64,000 nucleotides of DNA. Origin: Rhabdophis nuchalis (taxonomy: Eukaryota; Chordata; Lepidosauria; Squamata; Natricidae). Positions 35,945-46,786 of this stretch are shown piece by piece; the first letter of the stretch is position 1; each line of letters begins with the position of its first letter. Where the stretch lies: contig CM077644.1 in NCBI GenBank assembly GCA_039707465.1, positions 198,745,962 to 198,809,961 on the forward strand. The letters run 5' to 3'. A model generated the notes under the pieces. It had not been told where the DNA came from. It worked only from the letters and a program-made list of their open reading frames with translations, and made no database searches. Both the position numbers and the translations under genes were made by a program.

Positions 35945-36682
35945 GACAGTAGGTAGGTAGGTAGGTAGGTAGGTAGGTACAAAGGTAGGGGGATGGATAG
36001 ATAGATAGGGAGAAATACAGTAGATAGGTAGGTAGAGGGATAGACAGAGAGGGAGAAATACAGTAGGTAGGCAGGTAGGTGGATAGGGGGATAGATAGAG
36101 AGGGAGAAATACAGTAGGTAGGTAGGTGGAGGGAGAAAGCAAGAAATACAATAGGTAGGTAAGTAGAGGGATAGACAGAGAGGGAGAAATACGGTAGGTA
36201 GGCAGGGTGTATAGATAGCGAGAAATACGGTAGGTAGGTAGGTAGAGGGATAGAGGGGGGGAAATACAGTAGGTAGGTAGGTAGATAGAGGGAAAAAGAA
36301 AGAAATACAGTAGGTAGGTAGGTAGAGGTATAGAGAGAGGGAGAAATACAGTAGGTAGGTAGGTAGGTAGAGGGATAGAGGGGGGAAATACAGTAGGTAG
36401 GTAGGTAGAGGGATAGAGGGGGGGAAATACAGTAGGTAGGTAGGTAGATAGAGGGAAAAAGAGAAATACAGTAGGTAGGTAGGTAGAGGGATAGACAGAG
36501 AGGGAGAAATACAGTAGGTAGGCAGGTATGTAGATAGGGGGATAGATAGAGAGGGAGAAATATAGTAAGTAGGTATGTAGGTAGGTAGGTAGAGGGATAG
36601 AGAGGGGGAAATACAATAGGTAGGTAGGTAGGTAGGTAGGTAGAGGGAGAAAGAAAGAAATACAGTAGGTAGGTAGGTAGAG

Positions 36683-36721
<39 letters not shown>

Positions 36722-36735
36722 CAGTAGGTAGGTAG
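35692..36735. repeat. minisatellite/microsatellite array (TAGG, GATA, GAAA, then 40-45 bp units)
   Basis: (GATA)n at about 35767-35846, (GAAA)n at about 35848-35943, then about 17 units of the form GGGAGAAATACAG + (TAGG)n + AGAGGGATAGA from about 36000. The unit is the same text as the linker between the CR1 tandem units upstream. The long minus-strand frame rich in YLPTY is a translation artefact of this array. Confidence 0.9.
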
Positions 36736-36847
36736 GTTGGGGCTTATATGGTGGTTGGGTGTATGTGTGCAGGTGTAGATCTACACACAGATTGGTTGGC
36801 CATTTAACGAGACTGGGCCACAGCAACGCATGGCCGGGTATAGCTAG

Positions 36848-37718
36848 TCTGCAATATAATAAGCAATAATAGTAGCTTTAATATTATTTTATGCATTTTC
36901 ATTTCAAATGTATTGTTCTCTGCTCCCTATACTTTTTGGAGAAAAACAGGTTTAAATGCAAATAAGTATTAGTGTCAAGACTTCATAAGTCTTTTTGTTT
37001 CCTCATTCATTTGAAACTTATTTCTCCAAAACAATCCATACTGCAAAAAATCTATTCTGGTGATTTTATTTATTAGTATAATTGGTTAGTAAGAAAAAAA
37101 AAAACAACCTAGCAGAGTGCTATTGGACTAGTTCCAAATTTTGTGAAAAACAAATAGAAATAAACCTCTGAGAATACAATAGAAAATAAGGTACAATGAA
37201 ATATCATAAACACATAGTGTAATACTTTGCACACAAATAAAAAAAAATGCTACATGTCAATTGGGCTACAAATAGCAAAAAGAAGCACAATTCATAAAAC
37301 ACATTTTACAAATAGAAAAATGTGAACATGATGATTTGCTGGAAATGTTTCCTTTCAGTTCCTATTGTGAAGGTGATTGAAAAGCTTATCTCATCTATTG
37401 TTTAAATGAGAGGGTCTTTTCTGCATATAGCAAAAAAGAAAAGGAAACTGCAAATGCATGTATGTACATTGTATGTATGTGTGTGTGTGTAATGCACTAT
37501 TACAATTTCATATTCATCGTTTGTTTTTCTGACATAGAAAATATTAAAATTTCTTTCCACCTAATAGTTTCTAAATCTGTGGATTACAATTGTAGAATTT
37601 TACCATGTTGGCCAAGGTAGATGAGAATCTGGGAGAATCTTAGATTCAAATTATTTTGAGGATACGGTTCAGAAAAGTTGATGTACAACTAAATACTTTA
37701 TTTTGTGTGATTAGACTT
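36848..37718. other. unique AT-rich sequence, no feature seen
   Basis: Only a short TG run near 37480. No coding frame. Confidence 0.4.
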
Positions 37719-37750
37719 TCTAATTCAAATACCATTGTATTTGAATTAGA
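37719..37750. repeat. 13 bp inverted repeat at the L2 5' junction
   Basis: TCTAATTCAAATA (37719-37731) and TATTTGAATTAGA (37738-37750) are perfect reverse complements around CCATTG. Confidence 0.9.
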
Positions 37751-38505
37751 TAGTCCGACTGGACTATTGTAGTCCGACTGGACTATTGTAACTCTCTCTA
37801 CATGGGGCTCCCCTTGAGGTGCACCCGAAGACTTCAGCTGGTCCAGAATGCAGCCGCGCGAGCAATAATGGGTACCGCAAGGTATACCCATGTAACACCG
37901 CTCCTGCGCGAGCTGCACTGGCTACCTGTCGTCTTTCGGGTGCGCTTCAAGGTGTTAGTTCTCATCTTTAAAGCGCTCCATGGCTCGGGACCTAGCTATC
38001 TGCGGGATCGGATTCTCCCCCATACATCCTCCCGGCCGATTCGCTCCCACAGAGAGGGACTGCTCCGGGTGCCGTCCACTAGACTTTGTCAGCGGGTGAC
38101 GCCCAGGGGAAGGGCCTTCTCTGTGGCGGGCCCAGCCCTCTGGAACGACCTTCCCCCCGACATTAGAACAACTACGGACCTCCGCTCCTTCCGTCAGAAA
38201 TTAAAAACTCACTTTTTCTGCTTGGCCGGCCTAGGTTAGTCTCTACCTCAGGGGTTAGGGAATGTTAATTTTAAAATGGGGATTTTAGTGCAGGGACAGT
38301 TGATTTAATTTGTTTTTATTGTATTTATTCATGTATATATTTTATGTTGTTTTAATTTTCCCTGTGCACCGCTCCGAGTCCCCCTGGGGAGAGGACGCGG
38401 TATAGAAAAATAAAATCTAATCTAATCTAATCTAATCTAAAATCTAATCTAATCTAATCTAATCTAATCTAAATAAAAATAAATAAATCTAATCTAATTT
38501 GTATT
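37751..38505 (+). mobile_element. L2-type LINE 3' end with (TCTAA)n tail
   Basis: The coding part runs from a DYCNSLYMGLPLRCTRRLQL block to LRSFRQKLKTHFFCLAGLG and stop, open throughout. The 3' UTR has the hairpin near 38366-38400 and the tail is (AATCT)n to about 38500. A 10 bp duplication AAATACCATT lies at 37727-37736 and 38506-38515. The 5' end has a 19 bp tandem duplication (AGTCCGACTGGACTATTGT at 37752 and 37771). Confidence 0.85.
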
Positions 38506-39158
38506 AAATACCATTTAATAAACCGTAAATCGTAAACCGTCTATTACAGTATGCTTTTTTTCTGATTTAATTTCTGAATCATCATTCAATCCTGAATAGG
38601 TGAATTATTTTAAAAAATCACATTGATGACTACGATCTATTTCATTTTTTAAAAAGGTTCTGCAGGAGGGTTGGGTTTTGGAAATATGAGGGGAAAATAT
38701 TTCCATCAGTCCAGGTATAATAATCTCAATATGCTCATGGAATCCCTATAATACCATGTTTCCCTGAAAATACAAATGTCCTGCTAATAAGCCCAATAGG
38801 GCTTTTCAGAGCATGCAACACAATAAGCCCTCCCTCTGAAACTAATTCCCCCCCCCAACTATTTAAGTGCAAAAAGAACCTGCGCAAAGAAACAGTGGCA
38901 AGCCAGCAATGCGATCACCACCACCCCCAACCTGTTCCCTCTCATGTAAAAAGCACCCACCCACCCCACTCCAATTGTAAAGGGAGCCTGCCTGCTGCCC
39001 TTTCCTCCCTTTAGCGAGGGGGTGTGGGTGGGGGAGAAGCGAAGTGAGCCTCTTACCTGTCCAGCCTAACTGTGTTCCTTGCCCTTTCGTCCAGTGAATC
39101 CCCTTGTAAAATAACCTCACAAGTTGAATTATCAAACTTCTTGAACTCGTGAGAAGGG

Positions 39159-40093
39159 TGTTAGGATATTCATCTTTATGTTGGGTTGACAATATATATA
39201 AGCCAGTATTCTTAAAGAGTATATGTAGCTTTAAGAACTATGTTGAATTCTGATTGGCTATGCTTCTCAGCTCTACCATAAAAGGAAGCTCAGAAACACA
39301 GTTCATCCCCTTTTCGAATCCTTTTGATTCCTGTGCTTACTGTTTGCTGCTGAGGAGCTGAAGCTGAAGACTGAAGAAAGAAGAAGTATTTGTTTTGCAT
39401 CACTGTAAGATAACTCTGTGTTTGGTGAAGGACTGTTATTGTTTGAGAAGTTAGTATCACTGTTTGGAAGAAGTATTTTAATTGCTACAAAGTAAAGACT
39501 ATTTATTTTCTTACTATCATCCCTTCGTCCGATCCGCTCCCACAGAGAGGGCCTTCTCAGGGTGCCGTCGGCCGGGCAATGCCAACTGGCGACACCTAGG
39601 GGAAGGGCCTTTTCTGTGGCGGGCCCCACCCTTTGGAACGACCTACCCTCTGAACTTCGCACCATCTCGGACCTCCGCCTCTTCCGCCAGTGTCTAAAGA
39701 CACATCTCTTTCACCAAGCCGGCCTAGCGTAACCTTCCGCTGGGACTATTTTAGACAGTTTTAATTTGGGGATTTTAATTGATTTTAGCATAGGATGGTA
39801 ATTTAATATGTCTTTTAAATTTTGTATTTTGTCATTTTGTATGTTTTTAAATTCCTGTGCGCCGCCCTGGGTCCTCTCCAGAGAAGGGCCGGGTATAAAT
39901 CTAATTAAAATAAAATAAATAAATAAAATATCAGAGTTTTAGAGTTTGTGTGTGGTTAAAGCAACATATCTCTTTACTGTCCAGTGTATTACACTATTCC
40001 GCATCATTTTCAAACGGGGGTGTTTGTTACCCCCTAACAGTGGTTATGGAACCAGAGTTGTAACACTGGTTCTGAACCCAGAGTTGCTAACAT
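39159..40093 (+). mobile_element. solo LTR (split by an L2) inside the Tigger-like element
   Basis: It starts TGTTAGGATATTC and ends GTTGCTAACA, with perfect 6 bp inverted tips TGTTAG/CTAACA. Flanks AAGGG (39154-39158) and TAGGG (40094-40098) look like a 5 bp duplication with one change. The internal GATTGGCT and CCATAAAAGG are promoter-like. Without the L2 it is about 530 bp. It differs from the LTR at 14005. Confidence 0.65.
39522..39927 (+). mobile_element. L2-type LINE 3' end nested in the solo LTR
   Basis: The ORF2 tail includes SVAGPTLWNDLPSELRTISD and LRLFRQCLKTHLFHQAGLA, then stop. The hairpin variant is GCCGCCCT...AGGGCCGG and the tail is (AAAT)n. TATCA lies on each side of the insert. 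Same subfamily as the nested copy at 24439. Confidence 0.8.
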
Positions 40094-40177
40094 AGGGGGG
40101 TGTTTTTAACCAGGGGCTTCCATGGACACAATGGCGAGGACCACAGCAGACTTGGAAAGGTAAGAGGCATGCCTTGC

Positions 40178-40495
40178 AGCCCAACACTGCCCACCCCACC
40201 CCAATTGTAAAGGCAGCCTGCCTGCTTCCCTTCCCCTCCGTCCCTTTAGCAAGGAATGAGAGGTGGGATGGGAAGAAGCAAGGCGCGTCTTTTACCTTTC
40301 AAGCTCCATCATGTTTCTCGCTATTGTGTCTAGGGAAGCCGCTGGTAAAAAAAAAAAAACAACTTCTTGTGAGTTCAAGACATTTGATAGAACTTGCAAG
40401 AAGGGTGTTTTTTTTTACCAGCAGCTTCCCTGGACACAATAGCAAGGAATGCGACAGATCTTGAAAGGTAAAAGGCACACCTCGCTTCTCACCTG
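40178..40495. repeat. palindromic module within the Tigger-like element
   Basis: The block at 40283-40345 (CTTTTACCTTTCAAGC ... GGGAAGCCGCTGGTA) is inverted at 40415-40482 (TACCAGCAGCTTCCC ... CTTGAAAGGTAAAAG). The centre near 40382 is also self-complementary. A direct copy of the left part lies at about 38950-39158. Confidence 0.8.
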
Positions 40496-40596
40496 CCCCA
40501 GAAAATAATAAGCCGTCTCCCTCTAATAAGCCCAAGGCCATATTTCATGGGTCAAAAAAATATAAAACCCTGTTGTATTTTTGGGGAAACATGGTA

Positions 40597-42419
40597 GTTA
40601 GGGATTCAACGAGCATATTGAAGAATAAACATTGACAAAGTGAGGAGTGCACTGTATAATTAAGATAATTTATAATTTAATTTAAATCTCTGATTTAGCC
40701 TTCAGTTCTTAAACAGAGTTCAGCAAAGTACTCATTTGAAATAGACTGGTCTTCCTCAATCTTAAATTTCTTTCCCATTTTTCATTCTTGAAAGGCAAAT
40801 GAAAATATTGGGATGGAATGTTTTGAATGTCTCATTTATGTTTTATGGCTATTTCTATTGGCATGTGAAAAAATAGATTTTTTCAGCAAATAACCATTAA
40901 GGATTCAAAACAGTATTTTAATCAATTTAAGGCTGCTGATGTATGCCTTAATGTTGAATAGAACTTAATACAAGATTGAGGCATAGCTAAATCTCTACTT
41001 AAGGTATAGCAATGTGTATTATACATTTATTTTATTTATTTACATAAAGATTTATAGGCTGGCTCTATCAAGACAACCTTTATGCAGTTTAAAATGAACA
41101 AAAACCATTAAAATAGAATCATGCCAAATCTAACCCTTATTAATACTGAAATATGCTGCAAATCAGTATAATTTCTTAAGCCTCCTTAGAGCCTCGTGAG
41201 TTGGGACATTCCTAAATGTAGGTGGCAGAATGTTCCTTGGACAAGGGCTGCCACAGGGAAGATGCATCATCAATCCTTGACTTCCTCATCAAATCCATCT
41301 CATATTTTGATCAAAGGAAATTTAGCTTTATGCAGTTATGTCAATTATTATGTACAGTATTTTTATGACCTGCATCTTTCTGACTGGCTTCTAGAGTTCA
41401 CTTTTTCTTTGGGTTACTGAAAATCCTGGCATAGACTTTTAAAAAACAGAGATTTTTTTTTACTAGCTTCATTCCAATTTAAAAATAGCATGAGAACATG
41501 CTATCAAAACCTGCAAGCCTTCTCAATTTGGATTCATCCAACAAATCATAAAGAACAGCAAGCAAAGGCCAAAAAAAACTTTCTCAATTTGAAACAGCCC
41601 AGAATTCCTAACTAGTAAAAATAAAACGTAATCTAACACCTCCAGAAGGAAAGAGGTTCTGAACGGGAGTCTTATACATCAATAGTGTGTGAATTTTAAA
41701 GTTTTCAAAGCACAATGCACAATTGTTTTGGAATTAGATGAAGGATTTTATTCTACTTCCTTTTTCCTTTTACCAATGTATTCATTAATAAAGCTACAAA
41801 TGTAATTTTATAAAAGAAAGTCCATAATATACATTGAGTGTTTCACTCTGGTTTTTGTAATCATCCTCCTGACCTATTCCACAATTTTTTTTTATTTCTC
41901 TTCCTCTGCCCTTCCCTTTTCTCATTTTTCAATTTCAGTGCTGCCCTTTATAGAGTTTTCAAAAATAGGGCAGCAAAGATCAAGGTATTTCCTTGCTGAA
42001 GAAGCAGGGAAGAGCTTTCTTTGTGCATGTTGGTATGGCTAGTTCTACATCTTATGAAAATAAGTAGGAGGGAAGTGGACTATTTTGTGCTGATAGCTTT
42101 GGGGGGGGAAAAGGAGCAAATACAACTGGCAAGGAGCAGGAAAATCTGTCACAATTATTTTAAGAGTGAATTGACATAATATTCCAAAATAGATTTCATG
42201 ATGGCACTTACATATATAGAGTGCACAGAGAGTGCAAAAAGTGCAGCCCAAGTGAGATCTTAACAAATAAGAAAAGTATATGCCATGATAATATAAAACT
42301 TAATATGCTGAGGAAAGCTATGTATGAAAATCTATATATTGCAGAAGTTTACAAAGGTCTGCACATAATTTAAAGGTATAAATGATAATTGAATCCAATA
42401 GTGTTATTTTTAGCCGCTG
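40597..42419. other. unique sequence; possible LINE tail near 41025-41115
   Basis: TTTATTTACATAAAGATTTA followed by GGCTGGCTCTATCAAGAC resembles a decayed reverse LINE 3' end. Nothing else recognised. Confidence 0.35.
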
Positions 42420-42880
42420 AAACTTTGACAGAATGGAATAATGCCTAAAACCCTGCATTGCTCACATCGCTAATCCATATAACCTACTTCTACGTAATCT
42501 TCAGCAGCCACTAAGTCAACTGTGACATTGCCCTCGGCGTAGTTCTTTGGGATGTATTGATGACAGATACTTTTATCTCCATCCATTATGAACAGAATGT
42601 TAGCAGAAGCAAACAACATGCTCCTTGAAGCATGAATTCCATCTTCCTACTAATGACTTCGTACTAAATGTGCCATGGGTTGCAGGCCTGGTTTCCGTGG
42701 CATTCCTAAATAAAGTGCTTAATAACCAGGCTCATTAATGCTAATAGTAAATCAGTGAGATTAAATATTTCTATAAATCATTTTATTAATAAAACAGGAG
42801 GGCTCATTAAAGAATTATTGGGCTGTTAAGCCACAATATTTCAGCTTTTCATAAACATTTCAATTAGTCCGAGTTGACAA
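42420..42880. other. repeat-free block, candidate conserved non-coding element
   Basis: No transposon similarity, balanced composition, and dense TAAT/ATTA-type sites (for example CATTAATGCTAATAGTAAA and AAATCATTTTATTAATAAAA). This is the texture of vertebrate developmental enhancers. Inference only; no alignment was possible. Confidence 0.25.
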
Positions 42881-44526
42881 TGGAAGATGGAAGACAAAAA
42901 TTGCCAGATCCCTATAGACTAGAAAGCCATGTGTGGAATCAGCATCTTGTCATAATAATGGCATATATAATTTTTCTAAAGTCGCTTTTTATCCTATTTT
43001 TGTCCATATCATGCTGGCTCTGTGGGAAAAAAAACCTGAGTGAGGGTGTATATGTGTAAATTATCTCTGTTCAATGACCTTCTAAAGCTCTGAGTGTTAC
43101 TCTACTATGTCATTTTATCTCTATCATTCAAATGTTGGTTGTCAGCAGCTTGAAATGAGTGCATACTTAACCAGTCAAAAAATTATGATGCCTTGAGTTT
43201 TGGAGAACAACGAATAAAGTGCCCTTCCTAGGAAAGCTTAGCATGTATAAGTCTCAAAAAATGATGTTAGATTTGAGAAAGTCAATGAGAAATACAAAGC
43301 TAGAAATTATGACATGATAATCATCACCAGGACATCACACATACACTATGCAATCCCTCCCCCCTACACACACGCACACACCTGCACTTATTTCAGAATT
43401 CCCAGCCCCTCCTTTAAACAAATTGTTAAGAAATATATTTTGATGGATGAATAATATCACAAGCCGAAGAAATGAGGAAACTGCTGGAGGATTTTAATTT
43501 GCCTTCAAGGTTCCCTCCATGCTTCATTTCTGAGAATTAGTTATTTGAAAAGAAACAAGTGTTAACTTTGAACAGATGGAGAAGAGCTGCATGTCAGGAT
43601 AAGGGAAAACAAACTTTGAAAGACCCATTTTCTATTACAATTCTTCCTAGATTTTCTTTTAAAAATAATACAATTCTGAGGGCAGAAGATAGAAGTGACA
43701 GGTACAAGTTCCTTCTGCCCAGAGTCTTTCACAGCAAATGACACCAGCACTTCTCACTCTCATCATTAAATTAAAGGTTACGCTATTTAAAAGTGATTTC
43801 TTATAGGAAAAAGAGTCGATCACCTTGCATACATCTACTCAAATAATCCAAAACATTATTTCAATTACAATATTTTCATTGTAAAACAGCACATGGAATG
43901 TTCATAATGCAAACATATATGAATAGGAAGAAATAGCTATATTAAAAAAAATAAAGTAATAGAACATAAAGTTATGGCATTAAATAATGAATCATAACTA
44001 ACTATAGTTTACACCAACAGCATTTATTCTCCATGCCTTTCTATCACTATGAATAAGCTTGATTTCACGAAGGCAAATATACATGCCCCAGGATATAGTT
44101 GCAGGATTCAATCTAGGTTGGTCACCAGGACTAGAGGTTTAGTCTTCCAAGCTTTCAGATTCATGCTGGAGCATGAATCTTCAGGGAGTTTCTCTCTACT
44201 AGAATATGTAGTACAGAATGTGTGGTACCAGAACTTCTCTCTACCAGAATTCTAGAAGAGAAACCTTCCAGATTATGGGTTCCAGCATGAATCCTAAAGC
44301 TTGGAAGTTCTGATCCCAGTGACTGACCCAAATTGGATTCTGCAAGCTTGACTTTCACCATGACCATAAACCATTTCCCAACAATGCCTTTTGTTCTTTG
44401 AACTTCTTACATTTAGCTTTTTAGGGAAGCTCATCCACTCTATCCAATCACCTTTTTTTTAATTTTCCCATCTCACCTTCATGTATTTATTTTGAAATTC
44501 AGTCTCCATTCATTCTCTCGATATAA
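42881..44526. other. unique sequence, no gene seen
   Basis: Short near-duplicate text around 44150-44310 (a CATGAATC and AGAATTCTAG-type echo) but no clear repeat family. Confidence 0.35.
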
Positions 44527-44776
44527 TCGTCTCAAATTAAAAACTCATTTCTTCTGTCTGGCCGGCCTAGGATAGTCTCTCTGTCTTTGGGGTTTTATTG
44601 GGGTTTTATAATATTGCTTAGTTTTAATGGGAATTTTAGCGCAGGTTTAGATCTAATTTATTTTTAATGAAATGTTTATATGTATTTATTGTTTTACTGT
44701 GCCTGTGCACCGCCCCGAGTCCCTGTGGGGAGAGGGTGCGGTTTAGAAATATTAAAATTATTATTATTATTATTAT
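44527..44776 (+). mobile_element. L2-type LINE 3' end
   Basis: The last coding bases resemble LKTHFFCLAGLG. The 3' UTR includes TTTTAGCGCAGG and hairpin ACCGCCCC...GGTGCGGT (44709-44743), with a (TTA)n tail. Confidence 0.8.
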
Positions 44777-44823
44777 AATCCATATCAACTGAACATACAT
44801 CCTAACCAATCACTTAATTTATA

Positions 44824-45165
44824 AAGATAATCCTCAACTTACAATTGAACCCAGAACATTGGTTGTGAAGCTGAAAGTTGAATTGCCATTGATCAATTTT
44901 ACAATTGTTTTGGTAATGATCATTAAATGAATCACATACGTCCAAATCCAGTTTACACAGAAAATGGCAAAAAGCATTGCAAACTCAATCATGTGACTGT
45001 GAGACATTGCCACTGGTTGTAAACCTGAGCCAGTTGCCTAGCACCCAAAATACAATCACAGAACTATGTGCAATAGTAACAACTTCAAGGATGTGTCGTG
45101 AGTAAATTTTTATGAGTTTGTTGTAATTTTAAACAGTTGTTAAGTCATACATTGAGAACTACCTG
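44824..45165. mobile_element. Tigger-like element (CAGGTAGTCC family), 342 bp
   Basis: The left end AAGATAATCCTCAACTTAC and right end GAGAACTACCTG are inverted, with TA on both sides (44822-44823 and 45166-45167). It contains the AATCATGTGACTGTGAGAC family block. Confidence 0.7.
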
Positions 45166-45344
45166 TATACAATGTATATCCATTCATCATCCTTCATTTT
45201 TGCTATTATTTCATTTACAATACAACTTCTTAAGTAATGATTCCCTTTGCATTTAGCTAATTATCAAAAATTATCATTTTTCTGCCATACTCAGGTTTCT
45301 CTTATATTTAACAAAGAATAATACTTTTAGTCAGTCATTTTATA

Positions 45345-45572
45345 AGAGCTGCGGTGGTGCAGTGGTTAGAATGCAGGCTATTTCTGCTGACTGTCAGCTG
45401 CCTGCAGATCAAATCTCACAAGGTTCAAGGTTGACTCAGCATTCAATTCTTTCAAGGTTGGTAAAATAAGGATCCAGATTGTTGAGGACAAAAGGCTGAC
45501 TCTATAAACGGCTTAGAGAGGGCTGTAAAGCACTGTGAAGTGGCATATAAGTCTAAGTGCTATTGCTATTTT
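45345..45572 (+). mobile_element. Sauria-type tRNA SINE
   Basis: Better preserved than the copy at 18030: A box GTGGTGCAGTGGTTAGAATG, B-box region AGATCAAATCTCAC, AAGGTTGACTCAGC, GGCTTAGAGAGGGCTGTAAA and the end TAAGTCTAAGTGCTATTGCT. Confidence 0.85.
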
Positions 45573-45704
45573 CATTTTATTTGATAGGCAGCCATTCCTT
45601 GCAGAAACTCACATACATACAACCAACTAACATTATAACAGCATTTTTACATCTTAGAAATTATTGATCTTTTTTCACCTTTTTAATAAACATTATATCT
45701 AGAT

Positions 45705-46209
45705 CAGGGGTGGGTTCCTGCCAGTTCTAACCTCTTCTATAGAAGAGGTTCCACAAATTTACAGTGCCGTTTGGAACTGGTTCCAGCTTTCTCCCCCTGC
45801 CCCTTTGCACATCATCAAGATGAAGTGCGAGAGGAGGAATTCTGGGAGTTGAAGTCCACAAGTCTTAAAGCTGTCATGTTTGAACACCCCTGTGGTTTTT
45901 TTCCCAAAGGGTTAGGGGTGCAAGGATCTTGTAACATGACAGCTTTAAGACTTGAGTGCTTCAAATGCCAGAGTTTCTGAGCCAACATTTTGGTTGCTAA
46001 GCAAGAGCATTGTTAAGTGACTTTCATTTCAACACTTTACAAGTTGGACTGTCAAGCCACTCCCACTCAGTAACATGGCTGGCAAGCTACTCCCACTTGG
46101 TCACATGGCCAGCAAGCCACTCCCACCCAGTCACATGGCTGACAAGCCACTCCTACAAAGCAGGTCACACCTACTGAAGAGGTTCTAAAACTTTTGAAAC
46201 CCACCACTG
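45705..46209. mobile_element. non-autonomous hAT element (CAGGGGTGGGTTCC), 505 bp
   Basis: It starts CAGGGGTGGGTTCCTGCCAG and ends TTTGAAACCCACCACTG. A perfect 8 bp duplication ATCTAGAT flanks it (45697-45704 and 46210-46217). The interior has several CAAGCCACTCCCAC(C/T) + CA(A/G)T(A/C)ACATGGC repeats and a block shared with the first hAT element. Confidence 0.9.
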
Positions 46210-46387
46210 ATCTAGATGCACAAATCCCCCTCACAATATCCCTTTCTTGCCATCCTCCTTTTCAGGTCAGCCCATATTAGAAGTTTGTTTGTGCAAAATG
46301 AATTGTTGCTTCTCTATTGGCATTGATTCCCAGGTAGGATATGTCCTGCTAGCTGCTAGCTGTCAAATCACTTTCTATTTCATTATA

Positions 46388-46784
46388 CAGGTAGTCCTCA
46401 ACTTACGACTGCAATTGAGTCCAAACTTTATGTTGTTAAATGAGACATTTGTAAAATCAGTTTTTCCCCATTTTACAACCTTTCTTGTCCCAGTTGTTAA
46501 GTGAATGACTGAAGTTATTAAGTTAGTAATTTGGCTGTCAAGTGAATCTGGCTTCCCCATAGACTTTGCTTGTCAGAAGGTCACAAAAGTTGATCATGTG
46601 ACCATGGTATATTGCAATCATTACAAAGATGAGTCAGTTGCCAAACATTGGAATTTTGATCCCATGACCATGGCAATGCTACAACTGTTGTAAGCATGAA
46701 AAACAATCCTAAGTCACTTTTTTTCAGTGATGTTGCAACTTTGAATGGCCACTAACTTAACTGTTTTACGTTAAGGACTATCTG
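46388..46784. mobile_element. Tigger-like element (CAGGTAGTCC family), 397 bp
   Basis: It starts CAGGTAGTCCTCAACTTACG and ends AAGGACTATCTG. TA duplications lie at 46386-46387 and 46785-46786. This is the best preserved of the family copies here. Confidence 0.8.
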
Positions 46785-46786
46785 TA

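Larger units (their letters stand above)
33764..36847 (+). mobile_element. Helitron-like element, about 3.1 kb, non-autonomous
   Basis: The 5' end TCTATATAAATAAAAATG and the following AAACTACTGGGCCGATTTAA block are typical Helitron starts. The 3' end has a short hairpin (GGCCA...TGGCC, loop of 10) 8 bp before the terminal CTAG at 36844-36847. The left neighbour is A and the right neighbour is T, as expected for insertion between A and T without a duplication. There is no Rep/helicase gene. The cargo is a triplicated CR1 3' end, a nested hAT and a minisatellite. The link between the two ends is inferred, since they are 3 kb apart. Confidence 0.6.
38754..40594. mobile_element. Tc1/mariner-type (Tigger-like) element with nested insertions, 1841 bp
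   Basis: The ends CCATGTTTCCCTGAAAATAC and GTATTTTTGGGGAAACATGG are inverted, each next to TA (38752-38753 and 40595-40596). There is no transposase. The interior contains direct and inverted copies of a GC-rich module and, from 39159 to 40093, a solo LTR with an L2 inside it. Removing that leaves about 900 bp of original element. Confidence 0.7.

Noticed and set aside
35660..36826. 388-residue minus-strand frame rich in YLPTY and SIYLSIY
   Set aside because: Translation of the TAGG/GATA/GAAA arrays, whose units happen to lack stops.
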